DNA of 64,000 nt from the NCBI GenBank assembly GCA_034769895.1, contig CM068367.1, positions 346,479,611 through 346,543,610 on the forward strand, given 5' to 3'. Positions 1-9,376 of this stretch are shown here, piece after piece (position 1 is the first letter of the stretch; each line of letters begins with the position of its first letter). The stretch comes from Magicicada septendecula (Eukaryota > Arthropoda > Insecta > Hemiptera > Cicadidae). The notes beneath the pieces were generated by a model. It did not search any database. It was not told the origin of the DNA and saw only the letters and a program-made list of their open reading frames with translations. Both the position numbers and the translations under genes were made by a program.

Positions 1-534
1 GTGGTGTGCAACAGTGTAATATCTATTTGAATAAATTGGTTTTACCCAAAAAAATAATTTAGGCGAAGTTAAAAAAATGTTGAAAGGTAGCTTAAGCTGT
101 TTCAACAATTTGGTGGGAGAACTGGGTCTGAGGTCAAGTGCTGAAAATACTCGAGTCCTTAGGACTGTGAAGTGCTAGAGGTGGGTGGTACTGTGCGAGT
201 GTTTTGTACACATTCTCACTTCTTCATATAGAATAACCAAACAGTTTTTAATTTTTCCCATCTTGCTGATCAGAATGCCTAGTTCTTTTGCTTTGATGAT
301 CAAAAAGATTCGTTGCTTTGACTTTGTCTAATCAAATGAGCATTCTCTCCGTTTATAGTTGATGGAGAAGCGTTACAACACCAAATGAAATCTAGTATGA
401 GGAATCAAGAGTTGTTGCATCGAGAACTTTACATACGCCGGATCCACTTATTGGACGTGTGTATCCTACGTGCTTGTAACTTTCAAGTTAGCCAATTGCA
501 AGAAAAAATTTTAGGGAGGTTCTTTAGCGTACTC
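1..534. other. Intergenic DNA, nothing recognised
   Basis: No convincing coding frame, repeat or RNA gene was seen. The right edge abuts the 8-bp target duplication of the hAT element that starts at 543. Confidence 0.5.
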
Positions 535-542
535 GCTTAAAT

Positions 543-1201
543 CAGGGCTTCTCAAACGTTTCCACTTGGCGACCCCCTTTACCAGAGGAAATATTTTCTC
601 GGCTCTGTGTATAGAGGTACATAGACTAGGAATATAAATTAAAACATTTGCTTGTAATAAATCATAAATAAAATTTATTCGAAGCAATTCTTCAGTATAC
701 ATACCAATATAATTTTACTATGTATTAAAGACAAAGCCAAATATTCATACTAATGAGCTGGGTGTGCTTGTTTACTGTTACATAAAGACTTAAAACCTTG
801 GTTGAATATTTGATACAGCAGGACGTAGAGCTTCTTCAACGTTTAGTAGAGTTGCCCGATTTTTTTGTTTTATAAACGTTAATGCTGAAAATACCGCTTC
901 ACATAAGTACGTAGTACAAAATGGTAGAAGTATTTTTAGGGCAATTTCAGAAAGTGTTGGAAGTTCAGTCCTAATCCCGAGCCAAAAGTCATTTAACAAT
1001 TTTTCGAAAAACTCGAGTTTTAAACCGTAGAACGGTTTTACGATAAAACACTATAATTCAAGACATACACTCTTTTACTATCATAAACTCACAGACATAC
1101 TGTACATGTAGTGTTGTCAAACTGGTTTTGAATTAATTTTCGATCGTTGCGCGTCCAGGAATTTTTTTGTTTTTCTAAAATTTCTGCGACCCACACTTCT
1201 G
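543..1201 (-). mobile_element. Internally deleted hAT-family DNA transposon
   Basis: The element is bounded by a perfect 8-bp direct repeat, gcttaaat, at 535-542 and 1202-1209. This is the target-duplication length of hAT transposons. It begins CAGGGCTTCTCAAAC followed by ttggcgaccccc, and ends ...gcgacccacacttCTG, so both ends are the CAG/CTG type of the ZBED-like hAT families. Inside is only the 3' part of a transposase gene, read on the minus strand, with the stop side near 790. At 659 bp it is far shorter than an autonomous element (usually 2.5-4 kb). The two ends are not good inverted copies: the right end appears to lack about 12 bases between CAG and TGTGGGTCGC. It cannot move by itself. 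Confidence 0.85.
790..1050 (-). pseudogene. hAT transposase C-terminal fragment (ZBED5-like)
   Basis: The minus-strand frame is open from about 1050 to a stop at 790. It encodes the end of a hAT transposase, the part that forms the C-terminal dimerisation domain next to the DDE catalytic fold. The visible signature is FCTTYLCEAVFSALTFIKQK, followed by NVEEALRPAVSNIQPRF. This matches the usual hAT pattern of an aromatic TTxxCE..FSALT block, then a basic stretch, then LR.A.S.I.PR. The N-terminal BED zinc finger and the catalytic core are missing, so this is about 85 codons of a protein normally of 500-700. It lies inside the transposon bounded at 543 and 1201. A domesticated host gene is unlikely given the truncation and the terminal repeats. 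Confidence 0.8.
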
Positions 1202-1209
1202 GCTTAAAT

Positions 1210-2566
1210 CGCACAGGATCTAGTTCAATTCAGTGACACTAGTTTAATCAGATGGGTACGAAGTATTTGAAAATGAAGTAATCACATAAACACAGTGATA
1301 ACTTACACCGACTAGCCTTACTTGTTCGTCAGTCTAAAGGTTGACGCTTAGACTGCAGCGAATTGTGAACACGAGTCTGTCAGGATTATGAATCTGAGGA
1401 GGACTTCAGTTTGCTACCGTGTCCATTTTCCTTTCCGTTACCATTGTCTGAATGCAACCAAGGCCAGTATGGGCGGTGGTAGGAAATCCAGGGTAGGTTG
1501 ACCTCGAACTTGCACTTTACACAGCTCCTTGCTAATGACCTAAACGTCAGCGTTCTGGGTTACTTCCTCTCCCAGCGAACCGAGAACGAGGCTACCCAAC
1601 AACTTGGTCGGCAGTTCCAGCAGAAAGTCGACGAGTCAGACGCAAGTCGAGCGCTCTGACAAAGTCGTGATTATTTCACATGCACTTGTACTTGCGTAAC
1701 TACAACTCCACTTATCACTTGAGTCGCACGGACGTCTGCTGCGATACATTGTCTGGGTTTGATGCATCATAAATAAAGCGCTTGTTTGTTTAACGTGCTC
1801 TTTAATTAAAGGTAAAACATACGGTGATATAAATTTAATTCAGACGATTACGTGTCATTAATTATATGTCTGTAACCAGCCAGACGCAAATGGCCGGATT
1901 TTCAGTTCATAAACAGACCTTCCTAACTATTATCCAAAGCAACAGAGTAGTAAGCGCCATAACGTTGCTGTAGAAAATTATAACAGGATAATTTAGCATT
2001 GTTGTGCACGCAAGGATCGACTTCTTGCATGCGCACTATCTGATTGCAACATGTGACAAGGTGCCGATCGGTGTGCACAAATGGTGTACGAGGACAGCAG
2101 TCGGAAAAAGGGAAATAATGCACTATTAGACAAAGATGCAGGGAATTATTACAGACAGTGGCAACACTTCAAATAAACTTCAAAATGACAAGGTTAGGTT
2201 AGGTTAGTGTACAAAACAACGTTGATATTTTACTAGTTAGAAATGATAAATATTTTTTCATTAGGGTGTAGGTACCGTCATGTTCTGCACTGCGAGAGAA
2301 TACAACAGTAAAATCTGATTACGTGTAGATTGCAGAGACCGTGGTGGGATTTACGGTTTGTTCACATCGCCGGATGACCTGCGTTCTGCCCGCGACGGTG
2401 GCTGTTCTTTACGAGACGCCAAATTATCGTTACTTTGATTGCGTAACCAGAGAAGAAAATAAGTTCAAGACGTAAATTTAGAAAGAAAAAATATTTCTGA
2501 AGGTTACCTTCAGTAAATTCTTTATAATTCAGTTCCTAAAATTTGTTTTAAAAAAAGCGTACAAAA
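1210..2566. other. Intergenic DNA with one telomere-like tract
   Basis: Apart from the short TTAGG-type tract at 2192-2207, nothing was recognised. The part from about 1300 to 1760 is less AT-rich than its surroundings, but no frame looks protein-like. Confidence 0.45.
2192..2207. repeat. Interstitial TTAGG-type telomere-like tract
   Basis: The sequence GGTTAGGTTAGGTTAG holds three units of the pentamer TTAGG, the ancestral arthropod telomere repeat. It is short and internal, so it is not a chromosome end. Such tracts are common across insect genomes. Confidence 0.7.
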
Positions 2567-3374
2567 TGGAGGCGTTAGACAAGGTTGCCCTGTATCAACC
2601 GCTCCTTTTAACCTGTTTTTGGATGGAATTGTTAGGATTTGGCTTAACAGTGTAAATGGAGGAATCAGAGTTGATGGAGGAAAAATGTTAAGACTCCGAT
2701 GTTTGCAGATGATAAGATTTTATTGGCCGCAAATGAAGATGGCCTGCAAAGGATGCTTCATTCCTTAAATAACATTACGAAAGAATTTAATATGAAAATA
2801 TTTGACAAAACAAAATGTATGGTTTTTAAAGGAACATGGTCAGTTAGATCTAAAATTGTTTTCGATAGTAAAATTATAGAACAAGTCTCAGAATTTAACT
2901 ATTTAGGCTGTAAGTTCTCATATAAAAAAGAAGAAGTTATTAATGGGAAACAATAAATTTAACCAGATAACACGAACCCTCCGACGTGCTTTAAAACACA
3001 AGGCAAGGAAAGAGTCCATAATAAACTTATACAAATCCATGGCGGTTCCTACCCTTATTTATGGCTCAGAAACGTGGACAATGTCTGCTAGAAAAATAAC
3101 AAGAATTCAGGCTACGGAAATGGAACTTCTTGCGTTCAATAGCTGCGTACACAAAATTAGATATGAAAATAAACAATCAAATAAGAGAGTAACTGAAAGT
3201 TGAAAAGTAAACGGAATCGTCAACAAGTATAGAGAAAGCTAGGAACAACACATTAGCAGAATGGACAGTGACAGATTTCCCAAGGTAGGCTTATTGTATC
3301 AGCCGAAAGGGAAGAGAAGCCTGAGAAGACCCAAGAAGAGATGGTCCGATCAGTTTGAAGCCGGAACAGACTAA
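2567..3374 (+). mobile_element. 5'-truncated LINE, reverse transcriptase palm to C-terminus
   Basis: This is a broken non-LTR retrotransposon ORF2. The first frame (2567 to about 2697) reads GVRQGCPVST then FNLFLDGI, the reverse-transcriptase block before the catalytic box. A shift leads to the frame from 2699, which opens MFADDKILLAANEDGLQ; FADD is the active-site box. A second shift near 2941 leads to NKFNQITRTLRRALKHKARK and VPTLIYGSETWTMSARK, the thumb region. A third shift gives SDRFPKVGLLYQPKGKRSLR, then PKKRWSDQFEAGTD and a stop near 3374. Upstream endonuclease sequence is missing. With at least three frameshifts it is dead. A second copy of the same family lies at 39660-39943 on the other strand. 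Confidence 0.88.
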
Positions 3375-3814
3375 ACAGTCTAAACCGTGGAGAAGAGGTA
3401 AAGAGCGTACAAATGAATACGACTCGATTGGGACTTATTTTAGCTCTTTAAAGGTAGTTATCAAAAAGATCTCAAATCATATACACTTGTGTTAAAGTTT
3501 CTTAATTGTAATTGACAGCTTATGCAAATAATTACAATTACATTCTTTTATATAACATTCATATTTACTCACACTATTCTTGTTCTTCTGATTTACATAA
3601 ATAATGATATTTTATATTTTGACACAAGAATATATATTTTTTTGTTTACAATGTTTCGACAGTTTTATAATGTACTGTTATCGTCAGAATTATATAATAT
3701 ATCGTTGAATAAAAACATTAAAACGTTAATAAGGCATACATATTATATGTCTATACGTCTTATGTAGGCCTACATATATACACACATACATATATACGTG
3801 TGTGTGTGGTGCGT
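3375..3814. other. AT-rich intergenic DNA with a short purine-pyrimidine repeat
   Basis: Very AT-rich. It contains TAGGCCTA at 3765-3772, then an alternating run of TA, CA and GT dinucleotides from about 3772 to 3808. No gene was seen. Confidence 0.5.
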
Positions 3815-4014
3815 CGGGTTCAGAACGTTCTTCAACGCCTTCCGATCTCCAAACCTGACCGCCATTCATCACTGTTTAACGTGTATTCTTCGAACAATCC
3901 TCTCTCTCTCATGAACCTTCTGAAATGTTGTCGTCCCACGTTCTTCTGAGTCGTCCTTTTCCTTCTATATGGACTCCATTTGCAAATTACTATTGGAAGT
4001 TTAACATCCGCCAT
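3815..4014 (-). mobile_element. LINE ORF2 C-terminal fragment
   Basis: On the minus strand, two neighbouring frames together give the end of a non-LTR retrotransposon protein. One reads EGKGRLRRTWDDNI, the common GRGRPRxxWxDxI block. The next reads FMRERGLFEEYTLNSDEWRS then GLEIGRR and a stop near 3832. This order (basic GRPR-type stretch, W, acidic residues, 'RGL..E..TL...WR..', stop) is typical of LINE C-termini. There is a frameshift between the two blocks. Its upstream end lies next to a plus-strand LINE leader at about 4057, so two insertions in opposite directions meet here. Confidence 0.7.
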
Positions 4015-4056
4015 TCGTCACTGGAGCACTGTCACTCTGGTCTGTGAGCTAGCCGC

Positions 4057-4370
4057 ATTGCAACTCCTAGACAGGGATGCTAATCCCCCATCGGGCGCCT
4101 CATCAGGTGGTGGGTATTCGAATGCTCTCCAGCTCCTCGTTGGCTAGGGGGTATCGGTGAAATAAAATAGCCGGGGCAAACCAAAATTAGCAATGGTCAG
4201 ACCGAGCTCAGCAGCCATAGAAAAGGCGGCCGGTCTAGGGGATGTGTACTCCGAAGTCAATACATCTGGTTCTCCAAGTTGGGGGGAGGGGGTTAAAGCG
4301 CGGGGACTAGTAATCGGGTCTTTGTAAAACCTCAAGAATACCAAAAATCCAAATGCCAACTACACTCTTG
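4057..4370 (+). mobile_element. LINE 5' leader fragment, copy 1
   Basis: This stretch shares a clear order of motifs with 27274-27540: gatgctaatcccccatcggg, then ggaatgct/gaatgctctcc, then gaaataaaatagccggggc, then ggttctccaagttgggg. The base composition is G-rich, unlike its surroundings. From general knowledge of insect LINEs, a leader with 'aaataaaata.ccgggg' and 'ctccaagttgggg' sits upstream of the ORF. No ORF2 follows in this copy. The assignment rests on similarity between the two copies and recall of the style, not on a search. Confidence 0.5.
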
Positions 4371-4635
4371 CTGCTCGTAATCCCCATTAACTGCATGAAT
4401 AGAAAGCGAATTTTATAGATTGGTCATACAGTGGAATAGACTGTCTGATGGTAATACTAAATTGTAATCAACGCAGAATCTTAGTTTGCCTAATTGTTTT
4501 CTAAGAGATCTTAGGAGTTCATTGTGAGGTCTTAGGAGTTTTACAGTGAATTCGCCGTTATTGAAGACCTTAACAAGAATGCCTCATTCAAAGAAGGTGA
4601 TTTCTCGTCTAGGGGATCCTCAGAAAACGTAAGAC

Positions 4636-4676
<41 letters not shown>

Positions 4677-5436
4677 TGTCTCCTGAACGTTGTCTAACAA
4701 TTACATTCCTACAGACTTCTTCCTCCTTTTCCCAGTTATGTCAGTGGACTTTTCCATCTCATCTGTAATGCAAATTTATCGTGACTACATTTAGGCCTAC
4801 TGTTCAAGACAGGACTATTAATTAAGTAAGAAAACAACGTTGTGGTGTTTTTTTTTAGCCGATATTTTATTTTATATTTTTCAAATTTTCGTGGTACACA
4901 GTTTGGGAAACGTTGCTCTAATATATCCGTTTCAGAAAGAAAACGCTAGTTGAAAGTGCAATGGCCGGTGAGGTGTCTGCCTATCTACGCAAAAAATGGT
5001 TAGGTGACTGCACTCCCGCAACGTGTCACCCTTAACTACTTAATCTCCAGACTGTTTTTCAAAAACCACTCTTTTTCGAGTTTTGAATGCTTGTACGTCA
5101 AGAAGAAAATTAGAGTGTTATTTCTACGCTTTTTTACCTTATGGAGGTGTAAATATTTGCGGAAATTGACAAAAGCAGGCCGTGCGATTTATTAAAGGAA
5201 TATCAATATCTCACTAAAAGTAAAACAGTATAGGAGAGATCAGTGACTGTGAGAACTAAGTCGAAAGTGTGCAAGACCTTAAGTATACGCCAAATGCATT
5301 TAAAGAAAATATACAAATGCAATGGCTAGCGGCTAGAGAAAGAGTACAGAGAGAGATGGGCCGATATTTACGATTTAAAAAGAAGAAATTAACCCATTAC
5401 ATGTTCTTGTTGTAGACTATCTTGCCGGTATAAATT
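4371..5436. other. Intergenic DNA with a GA microsatellite
   Basis: Apart from the (GA)18 tract at 4639-4674 and TAGGCCTA at 4792-4799, nothing was recognised. Confidence 0.45.
4639..4674. repeat. (GA)18 microsatellite
   Basis: An uninterrupted GA dinucleotide run of 36 bases. Confidence 0.95.
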
Positions 5437-5682
5437 ATGGAAAACGCGCAAACAGAAGAGCGTAATCCGAAATCTTCAGACGAGAGAAACAAAACAACAG
5501 AAGATGAGCTGAGAAACAAAACAACAGAAGATGAGCTGAGAATGAAAAACGGATCGAATTTTTTTTTGATAAATGATAGAAGAGAATTAAATTGTTTTCA
5601 AGCACCAAAGGAAAGGAAATCGCGCGGAGTTATGGCACTTTCTTTCTGTATAGAACTTATAAGTGCTGCAGCAAGCAGTTGA
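5437..5682 (+). CDS. Unrecognised 81-codon ORF with an in-frame duplication
   Basis: The open frame starts MENAQTEERNPKSSDERNKT and ends ...ISAAASS. The first half is strongly charged (E, K, R, D) and carries the nonapeptide RNKTTEDEL twice, from a 27-bp tandem duplication at 5485-5538. The second half is ordinary. No domain was recognised. The length, the lack of neighbouring exons and the AT-rich setting make a chance ORF or a relic of a mobile element as likely as a gene. An in-frame duplication keeps any ORF open, so it adds little support. Confidence 0.15.
   Translation: MENAQTEERNPKSSDERNKTTEDELRNKTTEDELRMKNGSNFFLINDRRELNCFQAPKERKSRGVMALSFCIELISAAASS
5485..5538. repeat. Two exact 27-bp tandem units
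   Basis: The unit begins agaaacaaaacaacag and ends gatgagctg. Copy 1 is 5485-5511 and copy 2 is 5512-5538, with no difference between them, so the duplication is recent. Confidence 0.9.
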
Positions 5683-6539
5683 CTTAATTTTTCAAAGTGC
5701 ATGACGACCTCGGATGTAGAGAAAATTACGCAAATATTATTCGTACGGAATTTACTTTCTTATCAGTTAAGAGAAGAGAAACCTAGTAAAAACATTTTGC
5801 GAAGATAAAAGGATGTTTACGGGGGAGGAGATTGAAACATGTAATCACTTACTTAGAAGAAGCCTGCATTTTGTCATTAGTTCTTAACTATCGTCATGGA
5901 TCGCAACTCTCACTGTAGTACTTGAGACTCAAAGCACAAGAAGTTGGTGTAGTGACAACTATTGTCAATGAATAGGGGACGTTCACATTCGGACTAGTAA
6001 GGGCAGCTTTACAACATTAACCCGAAGTCAATGACAACGGATGCGTTGAGAGTCAACGTACTCTCTTGGAGAAGATAATCTCTATGAATTTTATAAATAC
6101 TTTATGGGGCAGTGGCTTAAACTTGCCAATAGATATGTGGAATTGCGGAAATGCTATTCAATGTACAAACAACGCTCAAGAAGGTTAATGATAGGAAAGG
6201 GCGTGTGTAAACTTAATAAACTTGCTGAAATATTATAAAATTCATCGAGGAGATGAAACTTGATTCTAGTGTCTTCAGATGTGACAAGTCGGTTCCCGGT
6301 CTAAAAAAGAAGAAAAGTCTATATAAATCTGGATTTATCGTAATTGTTTTATGATCCTACAGTAATATGAAATAAGTAAAAATGTTTATACAGTCTGGAG
6401 GGCAATCAAAATAATAATTGTGAATTGTGAATCGAACAGAAATATAAAAAATAGTTTTCTTATAGAAAAAATCATACAACACACATTAACGAACCCGAAC
6501 ATAAGTTGTATTCTTAGTCTAACTACCAGCCTTTAGAAA
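5683..6539. other. Intergenic DNA, nothing recognised
   Basis: No coding frame, repeat or RNA gene could be supported. Confidence 0.4.
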
Positions 6540-6770
6540 TCAGACAAGGAGACGGTCTGACCCGTCTTGTTCAAATTCGTCTTGGAGAAGATAATTCGTG
6601 AATAGCGAAAAGAGATAAGTCAGTAAAACATTCCGAACGGAGCCAGAGTAGATCACCAAAGGACTGACCGTGAACTTGAAAAATTCAAATTCTTCTTTGG
6701 CAAAAATCTGAGAAAGTCTTTCGTCTTGTTCAAGAAAATCTGGACCAAAAAGCAAACAAGATACTCACCT
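6540..6770 (+). mobile_element. LINE reverse-transcriptase fragment, family with 'QGDG', copy 1
   Basis: The sequence agacaaggagacggtctg translates as RQGDGL, the fingers/palm entry of a LINE reverse transcriptase. It then runs on as ttggagaagataattcgtga, parallel to copy 2 at 7766 (about 70% alike by eye). A small deletion just after the box breaks the frame, and there are further stops. Only this part of the protein is identifiable; what follows (6771-7040) could not be assigned. Confidence 0.65.
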
Positions 6771-7765
6771 TCCAAGAGAAAGACACAACTACCATGAGTG
6801 CAAAAGTCCATCAGGGTCTTGAAAAATTCAGGGAAGAGATACGAGAAACAGGCAAGTGTTCAGAAGGTAAGATTCTGTCTCCAAACCAAAGGAACAAACC
6901 AAGGAGAACCAACAGGGAATATCATCCGTAGAGAAACAAGCAAGAGTGAGCTAGAGAATGGAAGAATACTCGCGAAGGAGGAAAGAACTTTAGAAAGAGA
7001 AGGAAGTTGTGTCTACGCAGCCCATGGATGGTTGAACTGATAAAGAAAGGAAGGATAATCTTTTCTAACAGTACCTTGCCTGTAAAAGGGAATCGAAAAG
7101 ACAGCCAACAAAGAGTGAGGAGAACTTGCTTGGCGTAATTAATATTTAGATAATAAAACTTAGGAAATATAGAATGACAATAACATTGACATTTGGCGTC
7201 GCAATGTGTGCGAGTGCGACAGACAAAGCGTGTGTGTGTGTGTGGGTAAAAAATAAGCTCAAAGTTCCCACTTAGTTGCTTGGTTGATCGCAAGTTTCAA
7301 TTTACCATTGTTACACGACTTGTTGCCACTACTAGGTTTATACGACGTACGACGACCTCGACGATCAAATTTTTATCACCACATATTTTCAAATTTTTGA
7401 AGTGACTCATAGTCTAGCAGTACATAAGCTACACCGCAGACAGATGAATAAACTAAATGGTGAAGCGCTATCTTAATGGATCATATTTTAAGGTATCAAG
7501 AGACTCCTGTGAGCAAGTTATTAATGGTAGTACAGTAGTTATCACATTAATTGTTTCAATACATGCTATTATTTCCTAAAAGTTCTGGTTTACAGAGAGC
7601 TAAAAGAAAAAAAGTTTGAATAAATTTAGATTTATCTTAAAAATTTCTTGATTTTCAGTAAAATGAAGCGAGAGTTGAACAGCAGTAAAACAAAATTGTT
7701 TGCTTCTAGTAAAAATATCATACAATAAATACAACGAGCACTTGGTCAATAGTTGAATTGTTATG
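6771..7765. other. Spacer between two fragments of one LINE family
   Basis: No protein-like frame was recognised. A short (GT)8-type run lies near 7228-7243. The stretch could be a diverged LINE body or unrelated DNA. Confidence 0.35.
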
Positions 7766-8102
7766 AGAACTATCAGTCCCTTTCGTAATCAAAACAAGGG
7801 TGATACAAGGAGACGGTCTATTCCCAATCATATTCATCTGCATCTTGGAAAAGATAATTCGTGAATGGAGGAAAGAGATGAATCAGTACAACATTCTGAC
7901 GGAATCAGAGATCACCGATGGACTGGCCTTGAATTCGAATGTCTTCTTTGACAAAAATTGACTGTGTAGTATTCTTCGGCAAGCATTTCGAAGACTGCAG
8001 TCAAACATACAGAAATCTTGAAAGAAACGGCATCGAAGGCAGGTTTACAAATACTTTTGAAAACACAATGGACCTGGATATTTGAAACAGGACTTCCAAC
8101 AT
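7766..8102 (+). mobile_element. LINE reverse-transcriptase fragment, copy 2
   Basis: One frame reads LSVPFVIKTRVIQGDGLFPI, then CILEKIIREWRKEMNQYNI, then LTESEITDGLALNSNVFFDK and a stop near 7963. This is the reverse-transcriptase fingers and palm (normally ..PF.IKTGVRQGDGLSP.LFN..LEK.IREW). After a gap, 8007-8102 reads EILKETASKAGLQILLKTQW, the block that normally follows the FADD active site. The FADD segment itself is missing or scrambled, so the copy is dead. It belongs to the same family as 6540-6770. Confidence 0.75.
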
Positions 8103-8641
8103 TTCAGACAGCTGAGCGGTACAGTGTTCGTTAGGAGTACAGCAACAATTAGACGGAAAATTACGTGTTAGTTTGTTGATGTCAGCATAATTCTGTGGAA
8201 TCAATTAACAGCTAATTAAATTTAGTAATATGTATAAATGGGTATGAGTCAGACGATGCCGAGCGACAGATAGTCCAGTTTAGTAAGTAGATAAGATGGT
8301 GTACACAGAAATACAACAGACATGGATGGTTTTGGCAGTGATGCTCGGTAAATCTCGGCAACGGGTGTTTCTCGTTACTGAATGTCTGACACGTCAAATA
8401 TGCGCAGCGAAGCACACACGTGTTAACTTATGAAACTCTTGCGACACCGTATAGTATGAACTATCAATCAAACGTGAACTATGGTATGCAGTTTTTACCC
8501 TCATTAACTTATAATGATTGCAGTGGTTAGGCCAATTCTCTCAGTTTAACGTGCAGACCCGTTAAAGCGTTTCAGCATTTACTGTTCCGTCAGGAGTGTT
8601 CCACGTTTCTTGACTATGTTAACAGTTGTGACGGGTCTAAG
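8103..8641. other. Intergenic DNA up to the hAT-like element
   Basis: No gene or repeat was recognised. The last 8 bases, 8634-8641, form the left flank (ggtctaag) of the element at 8642. Confidence 0.4.
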
Positions 8642-9376
8642 CAGTGCCGGATTTAAGATTTTTGAGGCCCTAGGCCATAATTTCTGAGCGGCCCTCCCTA
8701 CTTGGAACATTAAAGTCAGTTTCTGATAGACATTTAATTGCAGGGCTATCATTAGAAACTGGCGTAGTTTTAAAAAATTGATCTAGTTTTTGAGTTTTTT
8801 TTTATTGTTTCCAAATGAGCTAACCCTTTAATTTTTTTTGGCTTTCGTTTGTAGGCTTCACTAGCCGTATGAATGTTTATGTTCATGATCATGATGAATA
8901 CGTTTAGTGTACGGATTCAATTCTATGTTCATAAAGTTTCCACACTAATAATATCAACGAAACAACATGCTGCCCACCATACAAAGCTAAATACCTTCTT
9001 TATGTTCAAAACAAAATAAAAACAACCTCAAATTGCAAACCGTTCAGTCACAACGCAGATAAACAATGATAACAAACAAGGGTGGTACCACGGTCGTGTA
9101 AATTCGGAGGAAATATAGCAGACGTTCAAATTTTGCATACGCAGATTAGTTTTCAAGGATGCCAACGTCTTAAAAATAAGCGCGCAATATTTAAATAAGA
9201 ACTGTCTTCCATTTGTATCATTAACAAAAATTGATCATTTAATATCAAAAAATCATACTTAAATAAATCAAAGTGCCTCCTACTTTTATCAAAATACTTC
9301 TGTTAAAAAATAAAAATATCTGTAGCTTGCGGCCCCAGGCCTCGGCCTAGTCAGCCCAGTGGTAAATCCGGTACTG
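8642..9376. mobile_element. Non-autonomous hAT-like element (MITE type)
   Basis: The left end reads CAGTGCCGGATTTA and the right end, in reverse complement, CAGTACCGGATTTA: 13 of 14 bases match. Just inside both ends are GGCC-rich stretches (gaggccctaggcc on the left, aggcctcggcctag on the right). The CAG...CTG ends with a CCGGATTTA core are a known hAT terminal style. The flanks ggtctaag and ggtcttgt share their first five bases and may be a worn 8-bp duplication. The 735-bp element has no transposase-like frame, so it would depend on an enzyme made elsewhere. Confidence 0.7.
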
